64,000 nucleotides of DNA, taken from contig JAWSVC010000027.1 of the NCBI GenBank assembly GCA_033852075.1, positions 1 to 64,000 of the forward strand. Direction: 5' to 3'. Of this stretch, positions 27,800 through 35,061 are shown in pieces. The notes beneath the pieces are model-generated. The model was not told where the DNA came from, searched no databases, and was given only the letters and a program-made list of their open reading frames with translations. Position 1 is the stretch's first letter. Every line of letters starts with the position of its first letter. The position numbers were made by a program, and so were the translations under genes. This DNA comes from QZLE01 sp033852075 (GTDB lineage Bacteria; Pseudomonadota; Gammaproteobacteria; QZLD01).

Positions 27800-28924
27800 G
27801 TGCAGGACAAGACTAAAAACACTAAAGCTCAACACAAAGCTACATATATTGGAGCATTTGTTAATATTTTGCTTTCAATACTCAAAATTATTTTTGGAAT
27901 TTTCAGCCACTCACAGGCACTTTTGATCGATGGTATACACTCTTTTTCAGACCTAATTACTGACGCACTGGTTATTTTTACTACTAAATTTTCCAACAAT
28001 GAGCCTGACAGCAAACATCCATACGGACACCAAAGATTTGAAACTATAGGTTCACTTGCGATTGGTTCTTTTCTAATTGCTTTAGCCGGAGCTATTATTT
28101 TTAGTGGCTTTGAAAAGATATTCTCTGCAAATATACAAACACCAGGATGGCCAGCCATTATCGTGGCAATTCTATCAATATTAAGTAAGGAATGGATTTA
28201 TCACTATACTATGGCAATTGCCAAGGAAACTAATTCACAAATACTTAAAGCAAATGCCTGGCACCACAGAACCGATTCACTATCATCAGTTGTTGTGGTT
28301 ATTGGTCTCGCTGGTTCTTATGCTGGACTTAATTGGCTCGATCCTCTTGCTGCAATAATCGTAGCAATCATGATTGGTAAAGTCGGGGTTGATCTGGTTT
28401 GGGGAAATATTGCTGAACTGGTAGATACTGCTCCACCCCAGGATTTTATCGATAAAATCACGGCTATTATTTTCCAGATTCCCGAGATCAAAGATACTCA
28501 TTGTTTAAGATGCAGAAGATCAGGAGCAGATATCTTCTTAGATCTACACATTCAGGTTGAACCATATATCAGCGTATCAGAAGGCCACCAGATTGGAGAT
28601 AATCTTACTCATAGATTACTTACTGAAATCAAAGAGATAAACGACGTAACTGTACACATTGACCCAGAAGAAGATGAAGATAAAGATCTTTATTCAGACG
28701 ACATAGTATTACCTCTGCGTAGCACTATAGTGCAAACACTAAAAGATCATTGGGATTGCTCTTATAATTTTGATGATATCAAAAGAATCAACATCCATTA
28801 TTCTCATAATAAGGTTCTAATTGAAATCCTAGCCCCAAAAACCATGAGTAAAAGCAACAAACTGTTTAAGAATCTCGACCAACTGGAATGGTTGAGTAGC
28901 ATTGAAGTAAATTATTATTGCTAG
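27800..28924 (+). CDS. Cation diffusion facilitator (CDF) metal exporter
   Basis: The gene starts with GTG. The membrane domain has CDF hallmarks: LLIDGIHSFSDLITDALV, SKHPYGHQRFETIGSLAIG and NAWHHRTDSLSSVVVV, which contain the Asp and His residues of the intramembrane metal site. Five or six membrane helices are followed by a cytoplasmic dimerisation domain (from about residue 205) and an unusual extra C-terminal stretch of about 80 residues. CDF proteins export Zn, Fe, Mn or Co against protons. The specificity cannot be read here, although the D/H pattern fits FieF/ZitB-like zinc or iron exporters. Confidence 0.92.
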   Translation: MQDKTKNTKAQHKATYIGAFVNILLSILKIIFGIFSHSQALLIDGIHSFSDLITDALVIFTTKFSNNEPDSKHPYGHQRFETIGSLAIGSFLIALAGAIIFSGFEKIFSANIQTPGWPAIIVAILSILSKEWIYHYTMAIAKETNSQILKANAWHHRTDSLSSVVVVIGLAGSYAGLNWLDPLAAIIVAIMIGKVGVDLVWGNIAELVDTAPPQDFIDKITAIIFQIPEIKDTHCLRCRRSGADIFLDLHIQVEPYISVSEGHQIGDNLTHRLLTEIKEINDVTVHIDPEEDEDKDLYSDDIVLPLRSTIVQTLKDHWDCSYNFDDIKRINIHYSHNKVLIEILAPKTMSKSNKLFKNLDQLEWLSSIEVNYYC

Positions 28925-28932
28925 TTCAAATA

Positions 28933-29445
28933 TTAATGCTGTTTGGAAAGCACCGTAGCAACATTTACTCCTCCAAGTGGCACACCTATAACCCTTTCAT
29001 CAAGTATATAACGCGTTAGGTATATTGCCTTTTGATCAATGGGATGGATCTTAAAAGTTATATAATCATTTGAACGCTGCTGTATACCATTATTATGCAC
29101 TTCTGATTTTCTCTTCTTTATAGGTTTTGCCAGCTTCCTAGCCTCCCACAAGCCAGAAGAGTTTTCCCAATAACTCATTTTAGTTCTCTTGAATCCTTCC
29201 TTATTACAGATAATAAAGTCTCTGCTATCATGCCCTTTATAATTACACTGAGAATTTACCAATATACTGCTAAGCATATTTTTAGCATCTTCTGCATGTT
29301 TTGGGATGATAACTGTTACCTGAGTCTGAACTGCGTCAAAAGTAAAATTTGTATATATAATACCGGATACGATACCCACCAAAAATAGTATCGACCCCAG
29401 AGAAACAATACCGACCAGATAATTTATTCTTGTTCTTCTGCTCAT
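28933..29445 (-). CDS. Hypothetical single-pass membrane protein, 170 aa
   Basis: Not recognised. A basic N-terminus (MSRRTRINY) is followed by one strong membrane helix (about residues 10-30, LVGIVSLGSILFLVGIVSG). The remaining 140 residues would face the periplasm. They contain two cysteines (near 67 and 79) that could form a disulfide, a Lys/Arg-rich middle and a C-terminal beta-strand pattern. It converges with the CDF gene, leaving only 8 bases between the stops, and is divergent from HU. Confidence 0.6.
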   Translation of the reverse strand: MSRRTRINYLVGIVSLGSILFLVGIVSGIIYTNFTFDAVQTQVTVIIPKHAEDAKNMLSSILVNSQCNYKGHDSRDFIICNKEGFKRTKMSYWENSSGLWEARKLAKPIKKRKSEVHNNGIQQRSNDYITFKIHPIDQKAIYLTRYILDERVIGVPLGGVNVATVLSKQH

Positions 29446-29663
29446 ATACGTTCTTTTTTATTACAACACTGTAAGAATTATCCTACAAACCACATGGATT
29501 TACTCAGAACTATATCTCAATATCAGCATTTGACTGAAATATAAGCAAAATACTATTTTTTTTACATATTTAAAAATTTAATGCTTGTGATTTTTTCTCG
29601 ATATTTCATCATATTACAAATACAAATGAACATTGTTTATTAAGATTCTTCACATTGTTGCAC

Positions 29664-29691
29664 TTGTGAAAAAATAATTTAAGTTTATATT
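29664..29691 (+). promoter_or_regulatory. Possible sigma-70 promoter for HU
   Basis: TTGTGA at 29664-29669 and TATATT at 29686-29691 are separated by 16 bases and lie about 45 bases before the HU start. The surrounding 290-bp spacer is very AT-rich, so chance matches are common. The AAAAGGAG ribosome site just before the ATG is strong. Confidence 0.35.
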
Positions 29692-29735
29692 TAAAATACG
29701 AGGCAACATCAAACATTTAAAAAGGAGTTTACTAC

Positions 29736-30029
29736 ATGTCCAAAAATGTACTAAGTAAAGCGGATTTGATTCAAGAAGTATTAGAAAGAACTGAGGGGCT
29801 TACCAAAAAGGCAGTGTCAGAAGTAATTGCAGCAACATTAGAAACAATCACAGATTCAGTTGCTAAAGGTGATGAAGTAAATGTAATCGGCTTTGGTAAA
29901 TTTTCTCAAAGTCAGCGTGCTGCACGCAAAGGTCGCAACCCTAGCACTGGCGCAGAGATTGATATTCCAGCAGCTACTCTTCCTAAGTTTAGTGCAGGTA
30001 AGGCATTTAAGGATAAGGTTAACGCTTAA
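29736..30029 (+). CDS. hup: DNA-binding protein HU
   Basis: A 97-residue HU/IHF-family protein. The helical dimerisation part (residues 1-45, SKADLIQEVLERTEGLTKKAVSEV) is followed by the conserved VNVIGFGKFS turn. The DNA-binding arm RAARKGRNPSTGAEIDIPA carries the intercalating proline, and the end is PKFSAGKAFKDKVN. HU bends and compacts DNA and affects replication and transcription. The length and lack of IHF-specific features favour HU. It is monocistronic, with a strong AAAAGGAG ribosome site and its own terminator. Confidence 0.95.
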   Translation: MSKNVLSKADLIQEVLERTEGLTKKAVSEVIAATLETITDSVAKGDEVNVIGFGKFSQSQRAARKGRNPSTGAEIDIPAATLPKFSAGKAFKDKVNA

Positions 30030-30050
30030 TTAAACTTAATTCTTTATCTG

Positions 30051-30078
30051 AAAAGCGCCTAATTTATAAGGCGCTTTT
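30051..30078. terminator. Intrinsic terminator after HU
   Basis: A 10-bp stem (30051-30060 with 30069-30078, AAAAGCGCCT arms) closes an 8-base AT loop and runs into a T tract. The A-rich left arm allows use by the converging TetR gene as well. Confidence 0.85.
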
Positions 30079-30101
30079 TTTATAATTTTTACTCTATAAT
30101 T

Positions 30102-30665
30102 TTAAACATTCAGTATTTTACTACACTGTTCCACAACAATATCTATACATTCAGATGGCTTCTTTTTTAATAAACCGTAATCGATCATTATAAGTGGCTG
30201 AACCAAAGCTCCCCATAAAATAGCTGATAAGCATTCGTGATTTTCAAAATTATCAGTTCCTTTTGCTACAGCCTTAATAACCATGTCAATAAGATTGGAA
30301 TGTTTTTCATCTAAATCACCATCGGGAAATGTATTCTGATTTAATAAGATAAATCTGAAACGTTCTGGGTATGCTTCAGCATATTTATAAGCATACTCAA
30401 TACCAGCCTTTAGAACTTCATACCGGCTGTCAGGATCTATGTCCTTAACAATCTCATACAAGCCATGGCTAAAAGCCAATATTTCCCTGACATAAAGTTC
30501 CCATCCCATCTCGTTTTTGCTTTTATAATGTTTATACAGTGCGCTATCAGTTACGCCTGCCTCAAACGCGATATCTTTTATTGAAGTGCTGGCAAATCCC
30601 GGTCTGCCAAATAATCTTATTGCGGCAGCTTCGATTATTTTTTTCTTTGACGGATGTCTTCCCAT
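30102..30665 (-). CDS. TetR/AcrR-family transcriptional regulator
   Basis: 187 residues. The N-terminal helix-turn-helix is clear: KKKIIEAAAIRLFGRPGFASTSIKDIAFEAGVTDSALYKHYKSK, residues about 8-52. The C-terminal ligand domain is about 130 residues and not specific enough to name a ligand. TetR proteins usually repress a neighbouring gene. It lies 31 bases downstream of the metallo-hydrolase gene on the same strand, so the two may be one transcript. Confidence 0.9.
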   Translation of the reverse strand: MGRHPSKKKIIEAAAIRLFGRPGFASTSIKDIAFEAGVTDSALYKHYKSKNEMGWELYVREILAFSHGLYEIVKDIDPDSRYEVLKAGIEYAYKYAEAYPERFRFILLNQNTFPDGDLDEKHSNLIDMVIKAVAKGTDNFENHECLSAILWGALVQPLIMIDYGLLKKKPSECIDIVVEQCSKILNV

Positions 30666-30696
30666 CTTAAGTAATAAAACCTATCAATTTTTTGGA

Positions 30697-31353
30697 TTAT
30701 AAAAATGGGTTACCATTTATTTCATCTCCGACAGTTGTAAATGGTCCATGACCAGTAACAACTTCGGTATTCGGAGGTAATGTAAATACTTTCTCTTTAA
30801 TAGACTTAAATAACGTTGAAGTATTTCCACCCCAAAGATCAGTTCTTCCTATCGAGTGTCTGAACAACACATCACCAACAACAATTACTCCTGCATCTTC
30901 AAAATAGATACTCACAGAGCCAGGAGAATGACCTGGTGTGTGCAAAATTTTTCCATTACCAATACAGGTAGTATCACCCTCTTTAATAAATACATCTGGA
31001 TCAACTTTTTTAAAATTGGTTGGTAACCCAAACTTTCTACATTGATCATCAACCTTATTCCAAAGTTCAAGATCCATTTCGCATATATAAACAGTTGCAT
31101 TGGTTTTTTCTTTTAATTCACCAACACCCATAATATGATCAGAATGTGCGTGCGTACAATAAATCCCTATAACTTCCTCTCCGCCAAGTTCATTTACAGC
31201 CCCTATAATTTGGTCAACATTACCGCCAGGATCAAAAACCAGTGCTTTTTTTGAGCTTTTTTCAACCATTACAGTGCAATTACACTGTAAAAAACCGACA
31301 GGCATAACGGCAAAAGCTAGATCCGATTCGTTTTGTTGTTGATTTTCACTCAT
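30697..31353 (-). CDS. YcbL-like metallo-beta-lactamase-fold hydrolase (glyoxalase II type)
   Basis: I prefer the ATG at 31353 (protein MSENQQQN), which has a GAGA stretch upstream; an ATG 12 bases earlier lacks a ribosome site. The zinc motif THAHSDHIMGV is near residue 75, with further ligands in LHTPGHSPGSVSIYFE, VVVGDVLF and VVTGHGPFTTVGDE. The compact size (218 residues) lacks the C-terminal substrate domain of classical glyoxalase II and fits YcbL-type hydrolases that cleave S-lactoylglutathione or related thioesters. The exact substrate is uncertain. Confidence 0.88.
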   Translation of the reverse strand: MSENQQQNESDLAFAVMPVGFLQCNCTVMVEKSSKKALVFDPGGNVDQIIGAVNELGGEEVIGIYCTHAHSDHIMGVGELKEKTNATVYICEMDLELWNKVDDQCRKFGLPTNFKKVDPDVFIKEGDTTCIGNGKILHTPGHSPGSVSIYFEDAGVIVVGDVLFRHSIGRTDLWGGNTSTLFKSIKEKVFTLPPNTEVVTGHGPFTTVGDEINGNPFL

Positions 31354-31505
31354 GATATTTCTCATATTTGTTAAATTTCAAAGGGACTATATCATCACAG
31401 ACATATGATTTGCGGCTAAGTAAATAAACGTTGCCTCACAATTTATAACTTAGGCTATAATAGAAGATCGACACCAAATAACCAATTACTTTATTGAATT
31501 TATCT

Positions 31506-32516
31506 ATGAAAAATATATCTGTTTTTATTTCTATTCCGGTCATTATTGTGTCGTTATTGATACTTATTAATTCAAATTTTCAAGGTTCTGAATGGTGCAC
31601 TAAAAACTTAAAACTATTCGGAACAACAGTAACTATCCAATTAAATCATAAAAACCGTTCAATTCGTGATAGTGCCATTCAAAAGATTATTGATGAATTT
31701 AAACGTATCGAAGCTAAATTTAGCCCATACATTAGTACTAGCGAACTATCCATAATTAATAAAACGGCTTATGGCAATATTTTTAAAGTTTCTGATGAAA
31801 CAGCTGAGCTAATAAGATTTTCTTTAAAAATTTCTCGGCTCTCAGAAGGTGCATTTGATATAACTTATGCTTCGGTTGGTAACCTTTATGATTTCCGCAA
31901 AAAGACCAAACCAAACCAAGATCAATTAGATAAGGGGTTTTCCGGCATCGGCTACACCAATCTAAAACTTGATCAAAATAATAATCTGACCTTTAAAAAC
32001 CAGAATACTAAAATCAGCTTTGGTGGTTTTGCGAAAGGCTATGCTGTAAAAAAAGCGATTGATATTATAAAAGGATATGGCATAAGAAATGCGCTAGTTA
32101 CCGCAGGTGGTGATTCTATGGTAATTGGCCTTAAAGATAATAACCCATGGCGCACCGGAATAAAGGCTCCAAGAGGCCCTGTTAGAGCAGTTTATACTTT
32201 TAATCTAACAGACAAAGCCATTTCAACTTCCGGGGATTATGAGCGATTCTTTGTGAGTAATGACGGGGATCGCATACACCATATCGTTAATCCTTCAACC
32301 GGCAAATCTGCTTCAGATGTTCAAAGTGTTACTGTAATTGGAAATAACCCTACTTTCACAGACGCCCTATCAACATCAATGTTCGTAATGGGTGCAAGAA
32401 GAAGCATTGTATTGGCTGAAAATTTAAAAAACATTGAGGTGTTAGTCATTGATAAATCAGGAAGCATACACAAATCTTCCGGTTTTCCAAAGCACCAGAA
32501 CTTTTCAGACAAATAA
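31506..32516 (+). CDS. apbE: FAD:protein FMN transferase ApbE
   Basis: ApbE links FMN covalently to threonine in target proteins such as NqrB/C and RnfD/G. A membrane anchor or signal segment (about residues 5-23, SVFISIPVIIVSLLILIN) has no lipobox cysteine, unlike many ApbE lipoproteins. The catalytic domain shows FGTTVTIQ, FKRIEAKFSPYISTSELSIIN, the flavin-binding SFGGFAKGYAVKKAIDIIK and NALVTAGGDSMVIG, and the C-terminal HHIVNPSTGKSA with metal-binding TFTDALSTSMFVMGA. I chose ATG 31506 over a TTG 12 bases upstream. No Nqr or Rnf genes are in the window. Confidence 0.92.
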   Translation: MKNISVFISIPVIIVSLLILINSNFQGSEWCTKNLKLFGTTVTIQLNHKNRSIRDSAIQKIIDEFKRIEAKFSPYISTSELSIINKTAYGNIFKVSDETAELIRFSLKISRLSEGAFDITYASVGNLYDFRKKTKPNQDQLDKGFSGIGYTNLKLDQNNNLTFKNQNTKISFGGFAKGYAVKKAIDIIKGYGIRNALVTAGGDSMVIGLKDNNPWRTGIKAPRGPVRAVYTFNLTDKAISTSGDYERFFVSNDGDRIHHIVNPSTGKSASDVQSVTVIGNNPTFTDALSTSMFVMGARRSIVLAENLKNIEVLVIDKSGSIHKSSGFPKHQNFSDK

Positions 32517-32589
32517 TTAAACTCATTAAATTTTTAAGCGCTCACTACCAAATGGCCTTGCTCTTCTGCTCATAATAAATAACATTAAG

Positions 32590-33258
32590 CTATGAAGCAG
32601 ATATCCGATATGCCTGTTCCCATAAACGCTGAGAGTTATTCTTAAGATATTGTAGTGTTGGATTTAAGGTTCGCAACTCGGTCAAACAAGCAGCCTCTAT
32701 CGATTTTAGTGCTAGTTCGTTATATACCGGAACAATTTTATTATACAACCCAACACATTGCTGCTTTACAGATACTGCATGTTTGATTGCCAAATCAACT
32801 TTATCATTATGCTTTTGCAGAGAAATATCTTTAGTTGTAATCTTTCCTGTTTCGGGAATTGGGCAGGAAAATGAAACATGCAGCTTAGAAGTATTACGCC
32901 GATTATCTCTTTTCTCTCTTATACGGATACCAGACCATCCAGTTTCACTAACAGGGCATTCAGATACCTCTAAAGCTAAACTACGAATCATGAAGGTTGG
33001 AAATCCTGCGCTATTATAATGATCGTTACGGCAAGAAATTGCAGCCCTCAACGTATCATCAATATTTGCATAATCTTTAAAAGAGAAAAATTTTGTTACT
33101 TTATAATCGGAACGCTCAATCCGCACATTCAAGCCATCAAGACGTTTAGCCTCGTGCCTTGTTAGTGTGATATTATAAAAATCTGCTATATCTTCCCTTA
33201 ACTTAGCTAGTGTAAATTTCGCTTCTTTTAGTTCAGATTTATTATTCTTATCCTGCAA
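32590..33258 (-). CDS. Hypothetical protein, possible AP2-type DNA-binding domain
   Basis: 222 residues with no membrane segment. Residues about 100-170 (TGWSGIRIREK followed by a strand RRNTSKLHVSFSC, then KDISLQKHNDKVDLAIKHAVSVKQQ) resemble the three-strand plus helix layout of bacterial AP2 domains, where the strand after G-x-x-I-R contacts DNA. The N-terminal 40 residues are a Lys/Glu-rich helix. The match is by pattern only. The two short perfect inverted repeats in its upstream spacer would suit an autoregulatory DNA-binding protein, but this is inference. Confidence 0.5.
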   Translation of the reverse strand: MQDKNNKSELKEAKFTLAKLREDIADFYNITLTRHEAKRLDGLNVRIERSDYKVTKFFSFKDYANIDDTLRAAISCRNDHYNSAGFPTFMIRSLALEVSECPVSETGWSGIRIREKRDNRRNTSKLHVSFSCPIPETGKITTKDISLQKHNDKVDLAIKHAVSVKQQCVGLYNKIVPVYNELALKSIEAACLTELRTLNPTLQYLKNNSQRLWEQAYRISAS

Positions 33259-33323
33259 AACTCATACCCCAAACGAATATAGAATTATACAGCCCCAGTT
33301 TGTCATAAAAGCATTAGATTTAT

Positions 33324-33341
33324 TTTTTGACATATCAAAAA
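33324..33341. promoter_or_regulatory. 18-bp inverted repeat, possible operator
   Basis: TTTTTGA (33324-33330) and TCAAAAA (33335-33341) form a perfect 7-bp inverted repeat around CATA, about 66 bases upstream of the AP2-like gene. This is a size and symmetry typical of dimeric repressor sites. In AT-rich DNA chance occurrence is possible. Confidence 0.35.
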
Positions 33342-33392
33342 GATACTTCAAAAAACTCTCCCAAATCTAACAACTTTAAATTATTAAACCAT

Positions 33393-33412
33393 TATATACT
33401 ACAAGGTATATA
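33393..33412. promoter_or_regulatory. 20-bp inverted repeat, possible operator
   Basis: TATATAC (33393-33399) and GTATATA (33406-33412) are perfect inverted arms with a 6-base centre, midway in the spacer between the AP2-like gene and hydE. It could be an operator for either gene. Confidence 0.3.
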
Positions 33413-33528
33413 AGTAAAGCCTAACTTTATGTAATACACTAATGCAATAGACATTAGAATAACTTTTGCCAACAAAATCAGAACAGATAATAACCATTTA
33501 GAGCAAATCAAGTAATTTTTATAATATT

Positions 33529-33557
33529 TTGATAACTGACATTAAAATCTTTGTTAT
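33529..33557 (+). promoter_or_regulatory. Possible promoter of hydE
   Basis: TTGATA (33529-33534) and TGTTAT (33552-33557) are 17 bases apart, about 30 bases before the hydE start. Each box matches the sigma-70 consensus in four or five positions. Confidence 0.4.
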
Positions 33558-33587
33558 CATTTCGTTAAATAAAATTAAAGCGGAATA

Positions 33588-34670
33588 ATGATGAGCAGGA
33601 TTTGTGAGATCTTAAATAAAGATTTAGAGTTTAAAGACATAGTTCAGCTATTATCAATATCTGATAAGAATGACTTGGATTTACTCTTTAAGCGAGCATA
33701 TAAAGTCAAAACCGAAAACGTTGGTAATAAGGTATATTTTCGGGGAATCGTAGAATTTAGCAATATCTGCACAAAGGATTGTTTTTACTGCGGAATACGC
33801 AAAAGTAATACAGCAGTAAAACGATTTAAAATGGAATCTCAGGAAATTATTGATGCTGCAATATGGGCTTACAATGAAGGCTATGGTTCAATAGTTCTTC
33901 AAAGCGGAGAAAGATGTGACGATAATTTTACCAATCTTGTTGAAGATCTGCTTCTTGAAATAAAGCGAAAAACAAACAACAAACTTGGCATTACGTTATC
34001 TCTTGGTGAACAATCCGAAGAAACATACCAACGTTGGTTTAAAGCTGGCGGCCACAGATATCTATTACGAATAGAAACATCAAACCCATTATTGTATCAA
34101 TCTTTACATCCACAGGATCACTCGCATGAAGCCAGAATTAAATGCCTTAAGTCATTAAAAAAGATTGGTTACCAAACAGGTACCGGAGTCATGATAGGCC
34201 TTCCAAATCAAACCATTGAAGACTTAGCTAATGACATTATTTTCTTTAAAGAAAATGATATTGACATGATTGGCATGGGACCATTTATTCCACATCATGA
34301 TACCCCTCTTGCCGAAAGTATGGGTAAATTTGAGGAATATAAAGAAAAACAATTAGAATTAGGGCTGAAAATGATTGCTATAGCCCGAATTTACCTCAAG
34401 GACATTAATATTGCATCTACCACTGCGCTTCAAGCCTTGGATCATTCAGGACGCGAAATGGGCCTTCAGGCTGGCGCCAACATTATCATGCCTAATGTTA
34501 CTAATACTAAATATCGAGAGCAGTACCAACTTTATGACAACAAACCATGCCTAGATGAAAATTCCAGCATGTGCAAAACTTGCCTTGGCAACCGCATAAA
34601 ATCAGTTGGTGAGACCGTTGGCTATAATGAATGGGGTGATAGTCCGCATTATAAAAAAAGAATCAAGTAA
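33588..34670 (+). CDS. hydE: HydE-type radical SAM protein
   Basis: 360 residues. The radical SAM cluster motif C-x3-C-x2-C is near residues 60-67 (SNICTKDCFYCGIRKSN). It is followed by GYGSIVLQSGERCDD, LGITLSLGEQSEETYQRW, LRIETSNPLLYQSLHP and TGVMIGLPNQTIEDLANDI. This is the HydE pattern, the [FeFe]-hydrogenase maturase related to BioB and PylB. The C-terminal CLDENSSMCKTCLGNR holds three cysteines that could bind the auxiliary cluster seen in some HydE proteins. Two ATGs stand in tandem; the second is better spaced from the GCGGAA ribosome site. No hydA, hydF or hydG is in the window, so an alternative substrate cannot be excluded. Confidence 0.8.
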   Translation: MMSRICEILNKDLEFKDIVQLLSISDKNDLDLLFKRAYKVKTENVGNKVYFRGIVEFSNICTKDCFYCGIRKSNTAVKRFKMESQEIIDAAIWAYNEGYGSIVLQSGERCDDNFTNLVEDLLLEIKRKTNNKLGITLSLGEQSEETYQRWFKAGGHRYLLRIETSNPLLYQSLHPQDHSHEARIKCLKSLKKIGYQTGTGVMIGLPNQTIEDLANDIIFFKENDIDMIGMGPFIPHHDTPLAESMGKFEEYKEKQLELGLKMIAIARIYLKDINIASTTALQALDHSGREMGLQAGANIIMPNVTNTKYREQYQLYDNKPCLDENSSMCKTCLGNRIKSVGETVGYNEWGDSPHYKKRIK

Positions 34671-34676
34671 ATATAT

Positions 34677-34685
34677 GGGGGGGGG
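34677..34685. repeat. Run of nine G
   Basis: Nine consecutive G on the plus strand just after the hydE stop, in an AT-rich context. Homopolymers of this length are prone to slippage, but it is not inside or before a gene start, so a switch role is unlikely. Confidence 0.8.
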
Positions 34686-34704
34686 CAATATTTCTATTTT
34701 TTAG

Positions 34705-34977
34705 CTATAAACTATCACCCAAACCAAGCATATCAATTGAGTTTCTTAATGCTTCAGATGGTTTTTCATAACCAAGTTGAATGTGTGATTCATTAGCAGT
34801 TTTGGCAAAAGAGCAAAGCAACTGTATAGCCGCAGTGTCGGCACGTTCAACTTTTGATCCATCAATCTTTACAATATCTGTTTCAGACTTCATAGCCTCA
34901 AACATCTTTTCACTAATCATCATTACCGATGCTATTGTAAATTGTTCCGGTAATTCAATTACGCATTCTTCACTCAT
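34705..34977 (-). CDS. Small STAS-domain protein of the chemotaxis cluster
   Basis: 90 residues forming one STAS domain. The motif IDGSKVERADTAAIQLLCSF is at the position where anti-sigma-factor antagonists carry a phosphorylatable Ser; here the residue after the Asp is Thr. It is the last gene of the cheY-cheA-cheW-cheW-mcp series on the minus strand, but a terminator-like hairpin separates it from the receptor gene. Single STAS proteins in che operons are thought to tune receptor or kinase function. The partner is unknown. Confidence 0.8.
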   Translation of the reverse strand: MSEECVIELPEQFTIASVMMISEKMFEAMKSETDIVKIDGSKVERADTAAIQLLCSFAKTANESHIQLGYEKPSEALRNSIDMLGLGDSL

Positions 34978-35036
34978 ATTTAGCCTTCATTAATACACGA
35001 TTGTCAGTGAATAGAATTTTTTGGGGGTACAAGACT

Positions 35037-35061
35037 AAAAACCTTATACCCCAAGGTTTTT
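35037..35061 (-). terminator. Intrinsic terminator at the end of the receptor gene
   Basis: On the minus strand a perfect 9-bp stem (35053-35061 with 35037-35045, AAAAACCTT/AAGGTTTTT arms) with a 7-base loop is followed by a T run. It overlaps the chemoreceptor stop codon. It would end or attenuate transcription before the STAS gene. Confidence 0.65.

Larger units (their letters stand above)
33259..33587. other. AT-rich divergent intergenic spacer (329 bp)
   Basis: No coding potential was seen. It separates the possible AP2 gene from hydE and carries two perfect inverted repeats and a promoter-like pair, listed separately. Nothing resembling a tRNA or a known riboswitch was found. Confidence 0.6.

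Noticed and set aside
34677..34685. Nine-G tract as a phase-variable switch
   Set aside because: It lies between convergent gene ends, not in a coding region or promoter spacer, so slippage would have no obvious effect.
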